Positions 49,527-59,226 of a stretch of 64,000 nt of DNA are shown here, one piece after another; position 1 is the stretch's first letter, and every line of letters begins with the position of its first letter. The notes below the pieces were generated by a model that saw nothing but the letters and a program-made list of their open reading frames with translations, was not told where the DNA came from and did no database searches. Both the position numbers and the translations under genes were made by a program. This DNA comes from Flavobacterium frigoritolerans (GTDB lineage Bacteria; Bacteroidota; Bacteroidia; Flavobacteriales; Flavobacteriaceae). The stretch is taken from NCBI RefSeq assembly GCF_025847275.1, contig NZ_JAOZEV010000013.1:86605-150604 (forward strand), given 5' to 3'.

Positions 49527-50126
49527 ATGAAAGAAAAAATTATATCAAAAGCGAGTGACTTATTCTTAAAACTAGGTTTTAAAAGTGTTACCATGGATGA
49601 TATTGCGGGTGAAATGTGTATTTCAAAAAAAACCATTTATAAATATTTCTGCAATAAGGAAGTTTTAATTAAAGAGAGTACTTCGTCTGTACATAGACAA
49701 GTTCATGAATTAATTGACTCGGTTGTTGCTAAAAAACACAATGCAATTCAGGAAAATTTCGAAATACGTGAAACGTTTAAAAACTTGTTCCAGTCTTCAA
49801 TTGACACATCTCCAATTTATCAGTTAAAGAAACACTATCCTGAAATATACACTAATTTGATGAGACATGAGATTGATCAATGCAGTCAATATTTTAGAGA
49901 TAACATTACCAAAGGAATAGAACAAAAATTATATCGTGAAGATATTAATCTTGATATATATGTGAAGTTTTATTATACATTAATATTTCATATAAATGAA
50001 AACACGAGCTCCGAAAAAGAAGCTCAAAAAGCAGAACTTGAAGCTCTAGAATACCATACCAGAGCCATGGCAACTCCTGCAGGAATAATAGAACTTGAAA
50101 AGCAAATACAAATAATTAGCAATTAA
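49527..50126 (+). CDS. TetR/AcrR-family regulator of the efflux operon
   Basis: A 199-residue protein with the TetR helix-turn-helix at ~1-50 (KEKIISKASDLFLKLGFKSVTMDDIAGEMCISKKTIYKYFCNKEVLI) and a helical ligand-binding region. It sits between the YceI and TolC genes (47 bp and 21 bp gaps), so it is co-transcribed with the pump it most likely represses; that makes the arrangement self-regulating. Family members sense the pump's substrates. The ligand cannot be predicted, and I see no clear palindrome around the promoter at 48866 that could be its operator. Confidence 0.92.
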   Translation: MKEKIISKASDLFLKLGFKSVTMDDIAGEMCISKKTIYKYFCNKEVLIKESTSSVHRQVHELIDSVVAKKHNAIQENFEIRETFKNLFQSSIDTSPIYQLKKHYPEIYTNLMRHEIDQCSQYFRDNITKGIEQKLYREDINLDIYVKFYYTLIFHINENTSSEKEAQKAELEALEYHTRAMATPAGIIELEKQIQIISN

Positions 50127-50147
50127 TCAATCAGCAATCCATAATCC

Positions 50148-51518
50148 ATGAAAAGAATACTGTTTCTCTTTCTCTTGACCTTTGCAATAACTGCAAATGC
50201 ACAAGACACAAACAATAGCAATCTGAGCAAACAAGGTGTACAGACTTTGACCTTAAAAGATGCTATCAACTATGCACTGCAAAACAAATCTGACTCTAAA
50301 AAAGCCAAATTACAAGTAGAAAATAGTGAGTATAAAATACAGGAAGTACGTTCAAGAGCATTGCCTCAAATTTCGGCAAACGGAAATTTAACTTACAATC
50401 CAGTAATACAAACTACCGTTATTGATGGTGCTGGATTTGGAGCTCCTGGAACTACGATTCAAGCAGCTTTTGGTCAAAAATGGACTTCTACGGCAGGAAT
50501 CACATTAACTCAAAACATATTTGATCAGGCAGTATTTACAGGCTTAAGAGCTGCAAAAAGTACTCGCGAGTTTTATCAAATTAACGAGCAGCTTACTGAA
50601 GAAGATGTAATCGAAAGAGTAGCAAACAGTTATTACGATGTATATGTACAACGTTTGAACTTAACGGTATTAGATACTAATTACGTAAATACTACCCGAG
50701 TAAAAAACATTCTTCAAGGGCAGTATGATAACGGTTTAGCTAAAAAAATCGACCTAAATAGAATTATTGTTAAGCTTTCTAACATCAGTACACAACGTCA
50801 ACAAGTAATCAATAAAGTTGCATTACAAGAAAATGCTTTGAAATTCTATATGGGAATGCCTGTAGAAACTCAAATTGTAATTCCGAATTCCGAATTTGAA
50901 ATTACTCCTCAAGCTTTATCAGAAACTCCAAATGTTGAAAATTTAACTCAATATTTACTCTTGAAAAAACAAGAAGAGCTTTTAGTTTTCCAGAAGAAAG
51001 CAGTCCAAGCCGAATATTACCCAACGCTTTCTTTAAGTGCTGGATACAATTATATAGGTCAGGGTCCAGAAATGCCTTGGTTTGCAAAACCGTCATCTGG
51101 CGTGTACTGGTCTGATTTTTCAGCTATCGGATTAAATCTGAGAGTACCAATTTTTACTGGTTTTGGTACACGTGCCAAAGTTCGTCAGGCAGATGTTGCT
51201 ATTCGTTCGTTACAAGAAGACTTAAAAGACACCAAACTTTCGCTTGATATTGCATACAGCAATGCCATGATTCAGATGGAAAATAGCCTTATAACTATTA
51301 ATAATCAAAAAGAAAACAGAGAGCTTGCTCAACAAGTATTACAGAATACAAAAAATAATTACCTACAAGGATTAGCCTCTTTAAATGATTTATTAGATGT
51401 AGAAAATGCCTATATCGAAGCAGAAAATAATTATTCATCGGCAGTGCTAGGATATAAAATAGCAGAAATTCAAGTAATCAAATCAAAAGGCCAACTAAAA
51501 TCACTTATAAATAACTAA
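50148..51518 (+). CDS. TolC-family outer-membrane efflux protein
   Basis: A 456-residue outer-membrane channel with a signal peptide (MKRILFLFLLTFAITANAQ). Two OEP repeats are visible: LTLKDAINYALQNKSDSKKAKLQVENSEYKIQEVRSRALPQISANGN (about 34-80), and in the second half YPTLSLSAGYNYIGQ and GLNLRVPIFTGFGTRAKVRQADVAIRSLQEDLKD. NYLQGLASLNDLLDVENAYIEAENNY precedes the end. It forms the trimeric channel for the pump encoded directly downstream (4 bp to the adaptor gene). Nothing abnormal was seen. Confidence 0.94.
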   Translation: MKRILFLFLLTFAITANAQDTNNSNLSKQGVQTLTLKDAINYALQNKSDSKKAKLQVENSEYKIQEVRSRALPQISANGNLTYNPVIQTTVIDGAGFGAPGTTIQAAFGQKWTSTAGITLTQNIFDQAVFTGLRAAKSTREFYQINEQLTEEDVIERVANSYYDVYVQRLNLTVLDTNYVNTTRVKNILQGQYDNGLAKKIDLNRIIVKLSNISTQRQQVINKVALQENALKFYMGMPVETQIVIPNSEFEITPQALSETPNVENLTQYLLLKKQEELLVFQKKAVQAEYYPTLSLSAGYNYIGQGPEMPWFAKPSSGVYWSDFSAIGLNLRVPIFTGFGTRAKVRQADVAIRSLQEDLKDTKLSLDIAYSNAMIQMENSLITINNQKENRELAQQVLQNTKNNYLQGLASLNDLLDVENAYIEAENNYSSAVLGYKIAEIQVIKSKGQLKSLINN

Positions 51519-51522
51519 ACAA

Positions 51523-52593
51523 ATGAAAAAAACAATAATAATAACAATAGTAGTCATTATCGGGGCATTAGCATTAATAGGCTTCATTTTAACGAAGAAC
51601 AAAGAAGAAAACAAAGCCAAAACTGATATTGTTGCTGAAAAAAATGCTGCCGTTTCAGTTAAAGTTTCTACTGTAAAAACAGAAGAAGTTTCATTGGATT
51701 TTGTTGCAAACGGAAACTTTCAACCCATTCAAGAATTAACTTTCTCTGCTGAAAAATCAGGAAAAGTAATCACTGTATTGGCAAAAGAAGGAGATTACGT
51801 AAAAGTAGGTCAAACTTTATTAACCGTTAGAGGTGATGTAATTAATGTAAATGCACAAGCTGCTCAGGCTGCTTACCAAAATGCAAAAGCTGATTACATG
51901 AGATATGAAAATGCTTTTAAAACTGATGGAGTTACAAGACAACAATTAGATCAAGCAAAATTAGCATTGACTAATGCTGAAGCAAACCTAAAACAAGCTA
52001 ACATTAATGTTGGTGATACTAAAGTAAAAGCGCCTATTAACGGATTTATCAATAAAAAATATATCGAGCCAGGATCAATTTTAGCTGGTATGCCAGCAAC
52101 TGCATTATTTGACATCGTAAATGTTTCTAAATTAAAACTAGTTGTAACCGTAAATGAAAATCAAGTTACAAGTTTAAAATTAGGGAATACAATAAAAGTA
52201 ACTGCTAGTGTATATCCTGACAAAGTTTTTTCTGGAAAAATTACTTTTATTGCTGCAAAAGCAGACGAAAGTTTAAACTTCCCAGTTGAAATCGAAATCA
52301 CAAATAATATAAACAACGACCTTAAAGCTGGTATGTACGGAACTGCAAATTTTGCATCAAACCAACAAAACCAAAACTTGATGGTTGTACCAAGATATGC
52401 TTTTGTAGGAAGTGTAAGTAGCAACCAAATATTTGTAGTTGAAAATGGTACTGCAAAATTAAAGAAAGTAACAGCTGGAAGAATTTTAGGTGATAAAGTA
52501 GAAATTATCAATGGATTATCTGATGGGCAAATCGTAATCGTTACAGGGCAAATTAACTTACAAGACGGAGATAAAGTAGAAATTATAAAATAG
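51523..52593 (+). CDS. RND efflux periplasmic adaptor (membrane fusion protein)
   Basis: A 356-residue membrane fusion protein with an N-terminal transmembrane anchor (TIIITIVVIIGALALIGFIL, about residues 3-22). A lipoyl-like half (EKSGKVITVLAKEGDYVKVGQTLLTVRG, about 79-106) is followed by a short helical hairpin (AQAAYQNAKADYMRYENAFKTDGVTRQQLDQAKLALTNAEANLKQANIN). The second lipoyl half (TKVKAPINGFINKKYIEPGSIL) and barrel region end in VIVTGQINLQDGDKVEIIK. It links the inner-membrane pump to the TolC channel. It lies 4 bp behind the TolC gene and 23 bp before the RND gene. Confidence 0.94.
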   Translation: MKKTIIITIVVIIGALALIGFILTKNKEENKAKTDIVAEKNAAVSVKVSTVKTEEVSLDFVANGNFQPIQELTFSAEKSGKVITVLAKEGDYVKVGQTLLTVRGDVINVNAQAAQAAYQNAKADYMRYENAFKTDGVTRQQLDQAKLALTNAEANLKQANINVGDTKVKAPINGFINKKYIEPGSILAGMPATALFDIVNVSKLKLVVTVNENQVTSLKLGNTIKVTASVYPDKVFSGKITFIAAKADESLNFPVEIEITNNINNDLKAGMYGTANFASNQQNQNLMVVPRYAFVGSVSSNQIFVVENGTAKLKKVTAGRILGDKVEIINGLSDGQIVIVTGQINLQDGDKVEIIK

Positions 52594-52616
52594 TTTAAAA
52601 GCACTAAGCAAAAAAG

Positions 52617-55600
52617 ATGAAATTAGCCGAAATATCCATAAAACGTCCGTCGTTGATAATTGTAATGTTTACAATTTTGATACTTGGTGGATTATTCAGC
52701 TACAGCCAATTAGGCTACGAGCTGATCCCAAAATTTGAACAAAACGTTATTACTATTTCTACTGTTTATCCTGGAGCATCTCCAAGTGAGGTAGAAAACA
52801 CCGTAACAAAGAAAATTGAAGATGCAATTGCATCCTTGGAGAATATCAAGAAGATCGACTCTAAATCATACGAAAGTTTATCTATCGTATCGATTACATT
52901 AACATCGAATGCGAAGGTAGATTTCTCTATGAATGATGCGCAACGAAAGATTAATGCAATCATAAGTGATTTACCAGATGATGTTAAAACACCTGCGCTA
53001 ACCAAATTTTCATTGAGTGATTTACCAATTATGACAATTGGTGCCAATGGTAAAATGGATGAAGCTGCTTTTTATGACTTAATTGATAAAAAAATTGCTC
53101 CAATCTTATCTCGTGTACAAGGTGTTGCACAGGTAAATATTATTGGTGGTCAAGAACGTGAGATTCAAGTGAATCTTGATGCCCTAAAAATGCAAGGTTA
53201 CGGACTTTCGATTCCGCAAGTACAACAAAACATCTTGACTTCGAATTTGGATTTCCCAACAGGAAACATTCAAACACGTGAACAAAAAATATTAATTCGT
53301 TTAGCAGGTAAATACAAAAGTGTTGACGAATTAAGAAACTTGGTAGTATCATCTCAAAACGGAATTCAAGTTCGTTTAAGTGATATCGCCGATGTTCAGG
53401 ATACTCAAAAAGTTGCAGAAAAAATATCTCGTATCGATCAAAAAAGTGCGATTATTTTACAGATCATTAAACAATCGGATGCAAATGCGGTTGCAGTAAG
53501 TGAGCAATTATTAAAAACAGTAAAAGTTCTTGAGAATGATTATAAAGAGAATCAATTAAAACTTGAAGTTGCAAAAGACAGTACCGTTTTTACATTAGAA
53601 GCGGCAGACTCTGTTGTTCATGATTTATTAATTGCTGTAATTCTTGTTGCATTAGTAATGTTATTCTTCTTGCACAGTATTAGAAACTCATTGATTGTAA
53701 TGGTTGCTATTCCTGCATCGTTAATTTCTACGTTTATTGGTATTTACTTTATGGGATACACATTAAACTTAATGAGTTTATTAGGATTGTCCCTTGTTGT
53801 AGGTATTCTTGTCGATGATGCAATTGTGGTTCTGGAGAACATTTACCGACATATGGAAATGGGTAAAAGCAAAATTCGTGCATCATACGATGGAACGGCA
53901 GAAATTGGTGGAACCGTTACTTCGATAACATTAGTAATTGTGGTGGTATTCTTGCCTATTGCAATGAGCTCTGGTTTGGTCTCTAATATTATTACACAAT
54001 TTTGTGTTACTGTAATTATTTCGACTTTATTCTCATTATTGGCGTCATTTACAATTATTCCTTGGTTATCATCTCGTTATGGAAAATTGGAACATATTGA
54101 AGGAAAAAATCTATTTGGAAGAGTTATTTTAGGCTTTGAAAGTTATTTAACTCGTTTTACAAACTGGATATCTAATTTATTGAATTGGTGTTTAGACCAT
54201 TATATTAAAACCATTGCAGTAGTTCTTGTATTATTCTTTGCTTCTACTTTTGGATTATTAGGTGGAGGTTTCATTGGTGGTGAGTTTTTTGCAGCATCAG
54301 ATAGTGGAGAATTCTTAGTACAAATCGAAATGCCAAAAGATGCTTCGTTAGAGCAAACTAACTTTATGACCCAAAAGGCTGAAGCCTATTTGAAAAATGA
54401 GGAATACGTTCACAGTCAAATTACAACGGTAGGACAAACCAGTGAAGGTTTTGGAGCATCACAAGCTACTGCTTACAAAGCAGAGATCAACGTGAAGATG
54501 ATTGATCAAAAAGATCGTACCGATGGCGCTTCTGTTTATGCAGCAAAAATCAAACGTAAACTAGAAAAAGTATTGGTTGGAGCAAAAGTAAAAACTGTTC
54601 CAGTAGGTATTCTAGGAACTGCCGAAGATGCTACTTTAGGATTAATTGTAACGGGACCTTCTACTGAAAGCGCTATGGCATTTGCAAAATTAGCTGAAGC
54701 AGAATTACGTACTATTCCGGGAACAACAGAGATTAAATTAACTGTTGAAGATGGAAACCCTGAAATCAATGTTAAGGTTGATCGTGATAAAATGGCTGCT
54801 TTAGGTTTAACTCTTCAAACAGTTGGTTTAACAATGCAAACTGCTTTTAGCGGAAATACTGATGGTAAATATAGAGCTGGTGAATACGAATATGATATCA
54901 ACATCCGATATGATGAATTTGACAGAAAAAGTATTACTGATGTTAGCAACCTAATTTTCATTAATGCAGCTGGGCAACAAATAAAATTATCTCAGTTTGC
55001 TTCAATTACTGAAGGTTCAGGACCTAGCCAATTAGAGCGAAGAGATAAATCGGCTTCGGTTACTGTAAAAGGACAAAACGTTGGGGTGCCATCTGGAACA
55101 ATTGTTACACAATGGCAAGCAAAACTTGATAAACTAAAAAAACCAGCTGGAGTAAACTATATCTGGGGAGGTGATCAGGAAAACCAAAGTGAAGGTTTTG
55201 GAACATTAGGAATTGCATTATTAGCAGCTATTATTTTGGTTTACCTTGTAATGGTTGGTCTTTATGATAGTTTCGTTCACCCGTTTGTGGTATTGTTTGC
55301 GGTTCCGCTTTCGTTTATTGGTGCAATGCTAGCTTTGGCTTTAACTAATAATTCATTAAACATCTTTACGATTCTGGGTATTATTATGTTAATTGGTCTG
55401 GTGTGTAAGAACGCGATTATGCTTGTTGATTACACCAACCAACGAAGAGCTGCCGGAGAATCAATCAGAACAGCATTAATTCAGGCAAATCACGCTCGTT
55501 TACGTCCGATCTTAATGACAACAATTGCGATGGTATTTGGTATGTTCCCAATTGCATTGGCATCAGGAGCTGGAGCAGAATGGAAAAATGGTTTGGCATG

Positions 55601-55793
55601 GGTAATTATTGGAGGATTAATTTCTTCCTTATTCCTAACTTTAATTATTGTTCCTGTTATCTATGAAATCATGGAAAAAATCATTCACAAATTCTCTAAA
55701 GGTGAAAAGATTGATTATGAGACAGAAATGGTTGCTGATTATGTACATACAGAGCTAAGTGAAGACGGATTCAATCCAAAACATACACTTTAG
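52617..55793 (+). CDS. RND multidrug-efflux permease (HAE/AcrB type)
   Basis: A 1058-residue pump, the usual RND length, with 12 transmembrane helices and two large periplasmic loops. The N-terminal text (ISIKRPSLIIVMFTILILGG), a first loop with VYPGASPSEVENTVTKKIED, helix 4 with the proton-relay pair in VVGILVDDAIVVLENIYRHM, and the repeated half (FVVLFAVPLSFIGAML, GLVCKNAIMLVDYTNQRR) are AcrB-like. The paired Asp in helix 4 supports a drug exporter using the proton gradient. It is the last gene of the operon; a terminator follows 23 bp after the stop. Confidence 0.96.
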   Translation: MKLAEISIKRPSLIIVMFTILILGGLFSYSQLGYELIPKFEQNVITISTVYPGASPSEVENTVTKKIEDAIASLENIKKIDSKSYESLSIVSITLTSNAKVDFSMNDAQRKINAIISDLPDDVKTPALTKFSLSDLPIMTIGANGKMDEAAFYDLIDKKIAPILSRVQGVAQVNIIGGQEREIQVNLDALKMQGYGLSIPQVQQNILTSNLDFPTGNIQTREQKILIRLAGKYKSVDELRNLVVSSQNGIQVRLSDIADVQDTQKVAEKISRIDQKSAIILQIIKQSDANAVAVSEQLLKTVKVLENDYKENQLKLEVAKDSTVFTLEAADSVVHDLLIAVILVALVMLFFLHSIRNSLIVMVAIPASLISTFIGIYFMGYTLNLMSLLGLSLVVGILVDDAIVVLENIYRHMEMGKSKIRASYDGTAEIGGTVTSITLVIVVVFLPIAMSSGLVSNIITQFCVTVIISTLFSLLASFTIIPWLSSRYGKLEHIEGKNLFGRVILGFESYLTRFTNWISNLLNWCLDHYIKTIAVVLVLFFASTFGLLGGGFIGGEFFAASDSGEFLVQIEMPKDASLEQTNFMTQKAEAYLKNEEYVHSQITTVGQTSEGFGASQATAYKAEINVKMIDQKDRTDGASVYAAKIKRKLEKVLVGAKVKTVPVGILGTAEDATLGLIVTGPSTESAMAFAKLAEAELRTIPGTTEIKLTVEDGNPEINVKVDRDKMAALGLTLQTVGLTMQTAFSGNTDGKYRAGEYEYDINIRYDEFDRKSITDVSNLIFINAAGQQIKLSQFASITEGSGPSQLERRDKSASVTVKGQNVGVPSGTIVTQWQAKLDKLKKPAGVNYIWGGDQENQSEGFGTLGIALLAAIILVYLVMVGLYDSFVHPFVVLFAVPLSFIGAMLALALTNNSLNIFTILGIIMLIGLVCKNAIMLVDYTNQRRAAGESIRTALIQANHARLRPILMTTIAMVFGMFPIALASGAGAEWKNGLAWVIIGGLISSLFLTLIIVPVIYEIMEKIIHKFSKGEKIDYETEMVADYVHTELSEDGFNPKHTL

Positions 55794-55815
55794 ATTACAA
55801 AATAATTTTAAATTT

Positions 55816-55850
55816 AAAAAACCTGTTCAGCCATCTGAACAGGTTTTTTT
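55816..55850 (+). terminator. Terminator of the efflux operon
   Basis: The stem AAACCTGTTCAG/CTGAACAGGTTT is followed by a long T-run 23 bp after the pump gene's stop. Confidence 0.9.
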
Positions 55851-55972
55851 ATTTGATTTTAATAAATAAAACTATTTTATGTTAAAAAATTAATAATGAA
55901 ATAAATTGAATCCTTATTTTAAGTTTTATTTAGAATAGATAAAAATAATTTGGTTGGTTTTTATTCAACGCC

Positions 55973-55980
55973 TAAATTTG
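55973..55980 (+). promoter_or_regulatory. Promoter of the siderophore-receptor gene
   Basis: The -7 box TAAATTTG with a TTG at 55950-55952 (20-bp spacing), 27 bp before the ATG at 56008. I found no clear Fur-box palindrome between. Confidence 0.6.
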
Positions 55981-56007
55981 CACTATTAAAATCAATTCTA
56001 AATAATT

Positions 56008-58500
56008 ATGAAATCCAAACTTATAATATCTTTTTTGAGTTTCTGTTTTGTTATGCTACTAAGTACCACGACTTGGGCACAGCAAAAAGCAACTATTAAA
56101 GGACAGGTTATTTTAACAGATAACAGTAGTGCCGACAATGTTTCGGTAGTTCTAAAAGGAACCAGAGTAGGAACAGTAACAGATGCTGAAGGAAAATATA
56201 CTCTAAGAAACATTAAACCTGGAACCTATATTCTAAAAGTATCAGTAATAGGACAAACTACAAGAGAAAAGAAAGTAACGGTTAACAATGGTGACGAATT
56301 AATGGAAAACTTCACTATTAGCTCGAGTTCCGAACAGTTAAGCGAAGTAGTTATTAATAGTGGTAAAAAAAATCATTATGCTCGTAAAGAAAACCAACAA
56401 GTATCAAGATTAGCACTTAAAAATCTTGAAAACCCACAAGTATACACAACTATTACTGGAGAAGTTCTAAAAGAACAAGTTGTAACTACTTTTGATGACG
56501 CCCTGAAAAATGCTTCTGGGATCACACAATTGTGGGCTTCAACAGGTCGTGCTGGAGACGGAGCTGGTTATTATTCTTTGAGAGGATTTGCAGTTCAACC
56601 AACAATGGTTAACGGATTACCTGGTTTAACAAACGGAAGTTTAGAACCATCAAATATTGATAGAATCGAAATAATTAAAGGACCTTCAGGAACATTATTC
56701 GGAAGCAGTTTAATTTCATACGGTGGACTAATCAACACAACTACAAAGAAACCTTATAGAGTTTTTGGAGGCGAAGTAAATTATACCGTTGGTAGCTACG
56801 GTCTAAATCGTACTACTGTAGATCTTAACACTCCATTAAATGATAAAAAAACACTAAACTTTAGAATCAATTCGGCTTATAACAAACAAAATAGTTTTCA
56901 AGATGCTGGTTTTAAAGAATCATTTTTTATTGCACCTTCATTATCATATGAGGTAAATGATAGATTGTCGTTTTTAGTAAACACTGAGTTTATGACCAGC
57001 GAAAGTACTAATCCGACCATGTTATTCTTAGATAGAGCAAATCCATTAAGAGTTCACAACATTGCTGAATTAAAATATGATAACAAACGTTCATATACAA
57101 GTAACGAACTTACAATGAAAACGCCTTCGTATAACTTACAAGGGCAAATGAATTATAAGCTTTCTGATCAATGGACATCACAAACTGTTTTTTCAACGAG
57201 TTCAGCTAAATCAATAGGAAATTATAGTTATTTGTATGAATCAACAAGTAGAAAGGCTTTTGAATCAATCAAAGAAGGAATTGTTCTTGGTAGATCTTTT
57301 ACGGATCAAGATGCTAGAGATGTCTCTACTGATATTCAACAGAACTTTATTGGTGACTTTAAAATTGGGAAATTAAGAAATAGACTTGTAGTAGGTTTTG
57401 ATTATTTCAACAGAACTGCGACAGATCATAACTCAGGTTGGTTCAGCAATGGTTTAGTATATATTGGCGATGACTTACAATCTTTCAATAACGTTATTGG
57501 TCACCCTACAAATGGAGACACTGGAGACTTAACAAAAGCTGGATCTGATGCAATTATAGCAAATACTCCAAGAAACAATAATAAAACAAGACAAGAAGTT
57601 TACAGTGCTTATTTCTCTGACGTCATTAACTTCACTCCTGCTCTATCAGCTATGGTAAGTTTACGAGCTGATCGTTTTATAAATGGTGGTGATGTTACTA
57701 CTAAAGACGACAACTACAATCAAACTTCTTTTTCACCTAAATTGGGTATTGTTTACCAGCCAATTATAGACAAAGTTTCTGTTTTTGCTAATTATATGGA
57801 TGGGTTTTCTAATGTAGCTCCAGGACAAAATCGTAATGCTGGTATTGTTACTCCATTAACATTTAATCCAGAACATGCTAATCAATTTGAAGTAGGAACT
57901 AAATTAAATCTTTTTAGAGATAAACTGTATGCTACTTTTAGCTATTATGACATAAAAGTTACAGATAAAGTTTATGTAATAGAAACTCCATATATTGACC
58001 CTACTGACCCAACTGCTGTGCTACCTAATAATCAAGTTTCGCATCAAGACGGTGGTCAACATAATAAAGGTTTTGAAGCAGAACTTATTGCTAACCCAAT
58101 TACTGGTTTAAACATTCTTTTAGGTTATAGCTACAATGATGCTGTTTTAACTGCAGGTGATCCTGATTTCGTAGGATTTAGACCAGAGAGCGCAGGACCA
58201 CAGAACTTAGCAAACCTTTGGGCTACTTATAAATTTTCTCAAGGATTTATAAGAGGTCTCGGAATTGGTTTTGGAGGGAATTACGTTGGAGATAACAAAA
58301 TCATGAACAGAGCTACTGCAGGAACATTTACAATTCCTGAATACACAGTAATCAACTCATCACTATTTTACACTGCGGAGAAATTCACCGTAACGCTAAA
58401 ATTAAATAACATTACAAACGAAGAAATTTACGATGGTTGGTCAACAATCCATCCAAAAGATCCTAGAACTTTTGCAGCAAGTTTCACGTACAGATTCTAA
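56008..58500 (+). CDS. TonB-dependent siderophore receptor
   Basis: An 830-residue receptor with a signal peptide (MKSKLIISFLSFCFVMLLST...WAQ). A CarboxypepD_reg-like domain at ~30-105 (ATIKGQVILTDNSSADNVSVVLKG...VGTVTDAEGKY) is followed by a plug at ~125-245 with LKEQVVTTFDDALKNASGITQLW, GYYSLRGFAVQPTMVNGLPG and IEIIKGPSGTLFGSSLISYGG. The 22-strand barrel ends FAASFTYRF. The AGDGAGYYSLRGF text is a mark of the siderophore subgroup. It takes up iron chelates through the outer membrane. Genes for two small membrane proteins and two PepSY proteins follow, a known companion set for siderophore uptake. Confidence 0.94.
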   Translation: MKSKLIISFLSFCFVMLLSTTTWAQQKATIKGQVILTDNSSADNVSVVLKGTRVGTVTDAEGKYTLRNIKPGTYILKVSVIGQTTREKKVTVNNGDELMENFTISSSSEQLSEVVINSGKKNHYARKENQQVSRLALKNLENPQVYTTITGEVLKEQVVTTFDDALKNASGITQLWASTGRAGDGAGYYSLRGFAVQPTMVNGLPGLTNGSLEPSNIDRIEIIKGPSGTLFGSSLISYGGLINTTTKKPYRVFGGEVNYTVGSYGLNRTTVDLNTPLNDKKTLNFRINSAYNKQNSFQDAGFKESFFIAPSLSYEVNDRLSFLVNTEFMTSESTNPTMLFLDRANPLRVHNIAELKYDNKRSYTSNELTMKTPSYNLQGQMNYKLSDQWTSQTVFSTSSAKSIGNYSYLYESTSRKAFESIKEGIVLGRSFTDQDARDVSTDIQQNFIGDFKIGKLRNRLVVGFDYFNRTATDHNSGWFSNGLVYIGDDLQSFNNVIGHPTNGDTGDLTKAGSDAIIANTPRNNNKTRQEVYSAYFSDVINFTPALSAMVSLRADRFINGGDVTTKDDNYNQTSFSPKLGIVYQPIIDKVSVFANYMDGFSNVAPGQNRNAGIVTPLTFNPEHANQFEVGTKLNLFRDKLYATFSYYDIKVTDKVYVIETPYIDPTDPTAVLPNNQVSHQDGGQHNKGFEAELIANPITGLNILLGYSYNDAVLTAGDPDFVGFRPESAGPQNLANLWATYKFSQGFIRGLGIGFGGNYVGDNKIMNRATAGTFTIPEYTVINSSLFYTAEKFTVTLKLNNITNEEIYDGWSTIHPKDPRTFAASFTYRF

Positions 58501-58508
58501 TAAAAAAC

Positions 58509-58549
58509 AAAGCATCTTTTTGATATTACATTAGAAAGATGCTCTTTTT
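58509..58549 (+). terminator. Hairpin between the receptor and the small membrane-protein genes
   Basis: AAAGCATCTTT and AAAGATGCT form a stem with a ~15-nt loop, followed by CTTTTTAA. With only 13 bp to the next ATG, it may let part of the transcription continue, so that the receptor is made in excess. Confidence 0.7.
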
Positions 58550-58561
58550 AATTATACAATC

Positions 58562-58894
58562 ATGATAACCATAGCCAGCCTTTTTGTTTTTATTTCTTTT
58601 TATACATTATACTACACATCCAAAAGAGCAGTACTATCTTATGATTTTAGTTTTGAAAAGTGGATGCAAAGAAATCCAAAACAAACAAAAATCACAGGTT
58701 TATGTTTGCTTCTTTTAGCTTATTTATTATGGTTGCTTAGTGCTTCTTTAGGCTCAGCTACTTTATTCTTTTTTATTCAGTTAATGACTATTAGTAGTTT
58801 GGTTATAATATTGACCCCTTTAAAAGTTATTAATTTCAAAGGTGTAATTATTCTATTTGCTCTTTCTGGACTATTAGAATTTTACTATTACTAA
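58562..58894 (+). CDS. DUF3325-like small membrane protein
   Basis: A 110-residue protein with about four transmembrane helices: MITIASLFVFISFYTLYYTSKRAVL, ITGLCLLLLAYLLWLLSASLG, ATLFFFIQLMTISSLVIILTPL and GVIILFALSGLLEFYYY. It matches the DUF3325 layout (short, four helices, a basic loop after the first), a family found beside siderophore receptors with PepSY and DUF3649 proteins in proteobacteria. Here it lies in the same arrangement, which supports the assignment. The biochemical role is unknown; it may be part of an iron-reductase or uptake complex in the inner membrane. Confidence 0.65.
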   Translation: MITIASLFVFISFYTLYYTSKRAVLSYDFSFEKWMQRNPKQTKITGLCLLLLAYLLWLLSASLGSATLFFFIQLMTISSLVIILTPLKVINFKGVIILFALSGLLEFYYY

Positions 58895-58920
58895 ACCAAC
58901 TTTTTGTTAATCCAAAAAAC

Positions 58921-59223
58921 ATGCCTGCAAACCCTAAATATTTAACCCAATCCATATGGCAGCGTATTGCCAAAATAACAGCGGCAATACTTGGCGGTTA
59001 TTTAGTATCGGTAAGTTTTCATCTCGCATTAGCTTCATGGATCAATCATGTCAATGTTATCATAACAATGGCATTTAGCGGATTTATTCTTTGGGTTGTT
59101 TTAATGATTGTAGCTTTCTTGGCAAAAAACGGATGGAAAATCTGGGGGATTTATCTATTACTAACCTTAATTTTTTGTGGTATTATATATCTTGGGCAAA
59201 CCTATAACCCTATTACTCGATAA
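58921..59223 (+). CDS. DUF3649-like small membrane protein
   Basis: The 100-residue protein has three transmembrane helices: ITAAILGGYLVSVSFHLALASW, IITMAFSGFILWVVLMIVAFLA and IWGIYLLLTLIFCGIIYLG. The first helix with A-I-L-G-G-Y is the DUF3649 signature. DUF3649 and DUF3325 proteins are companions of PepSY-type reductase-like proteins in siderophore clusters. The spacing is tight: 26 bp after the previous gene and 3 bp before the next, so they are translated from one mRNA. The function is unknown. Confidence 0.7.
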   Translation: MPANPKYLTQSIWQRIAKITAAILGGYLVSVSFHLALASWINHVNVIITMAFSGFILWVVLMIVAFLAKNGWKIWGIYLLLTLIFCGIIYLGQTYNPITR

Positions 59224-59226
59224 TTT

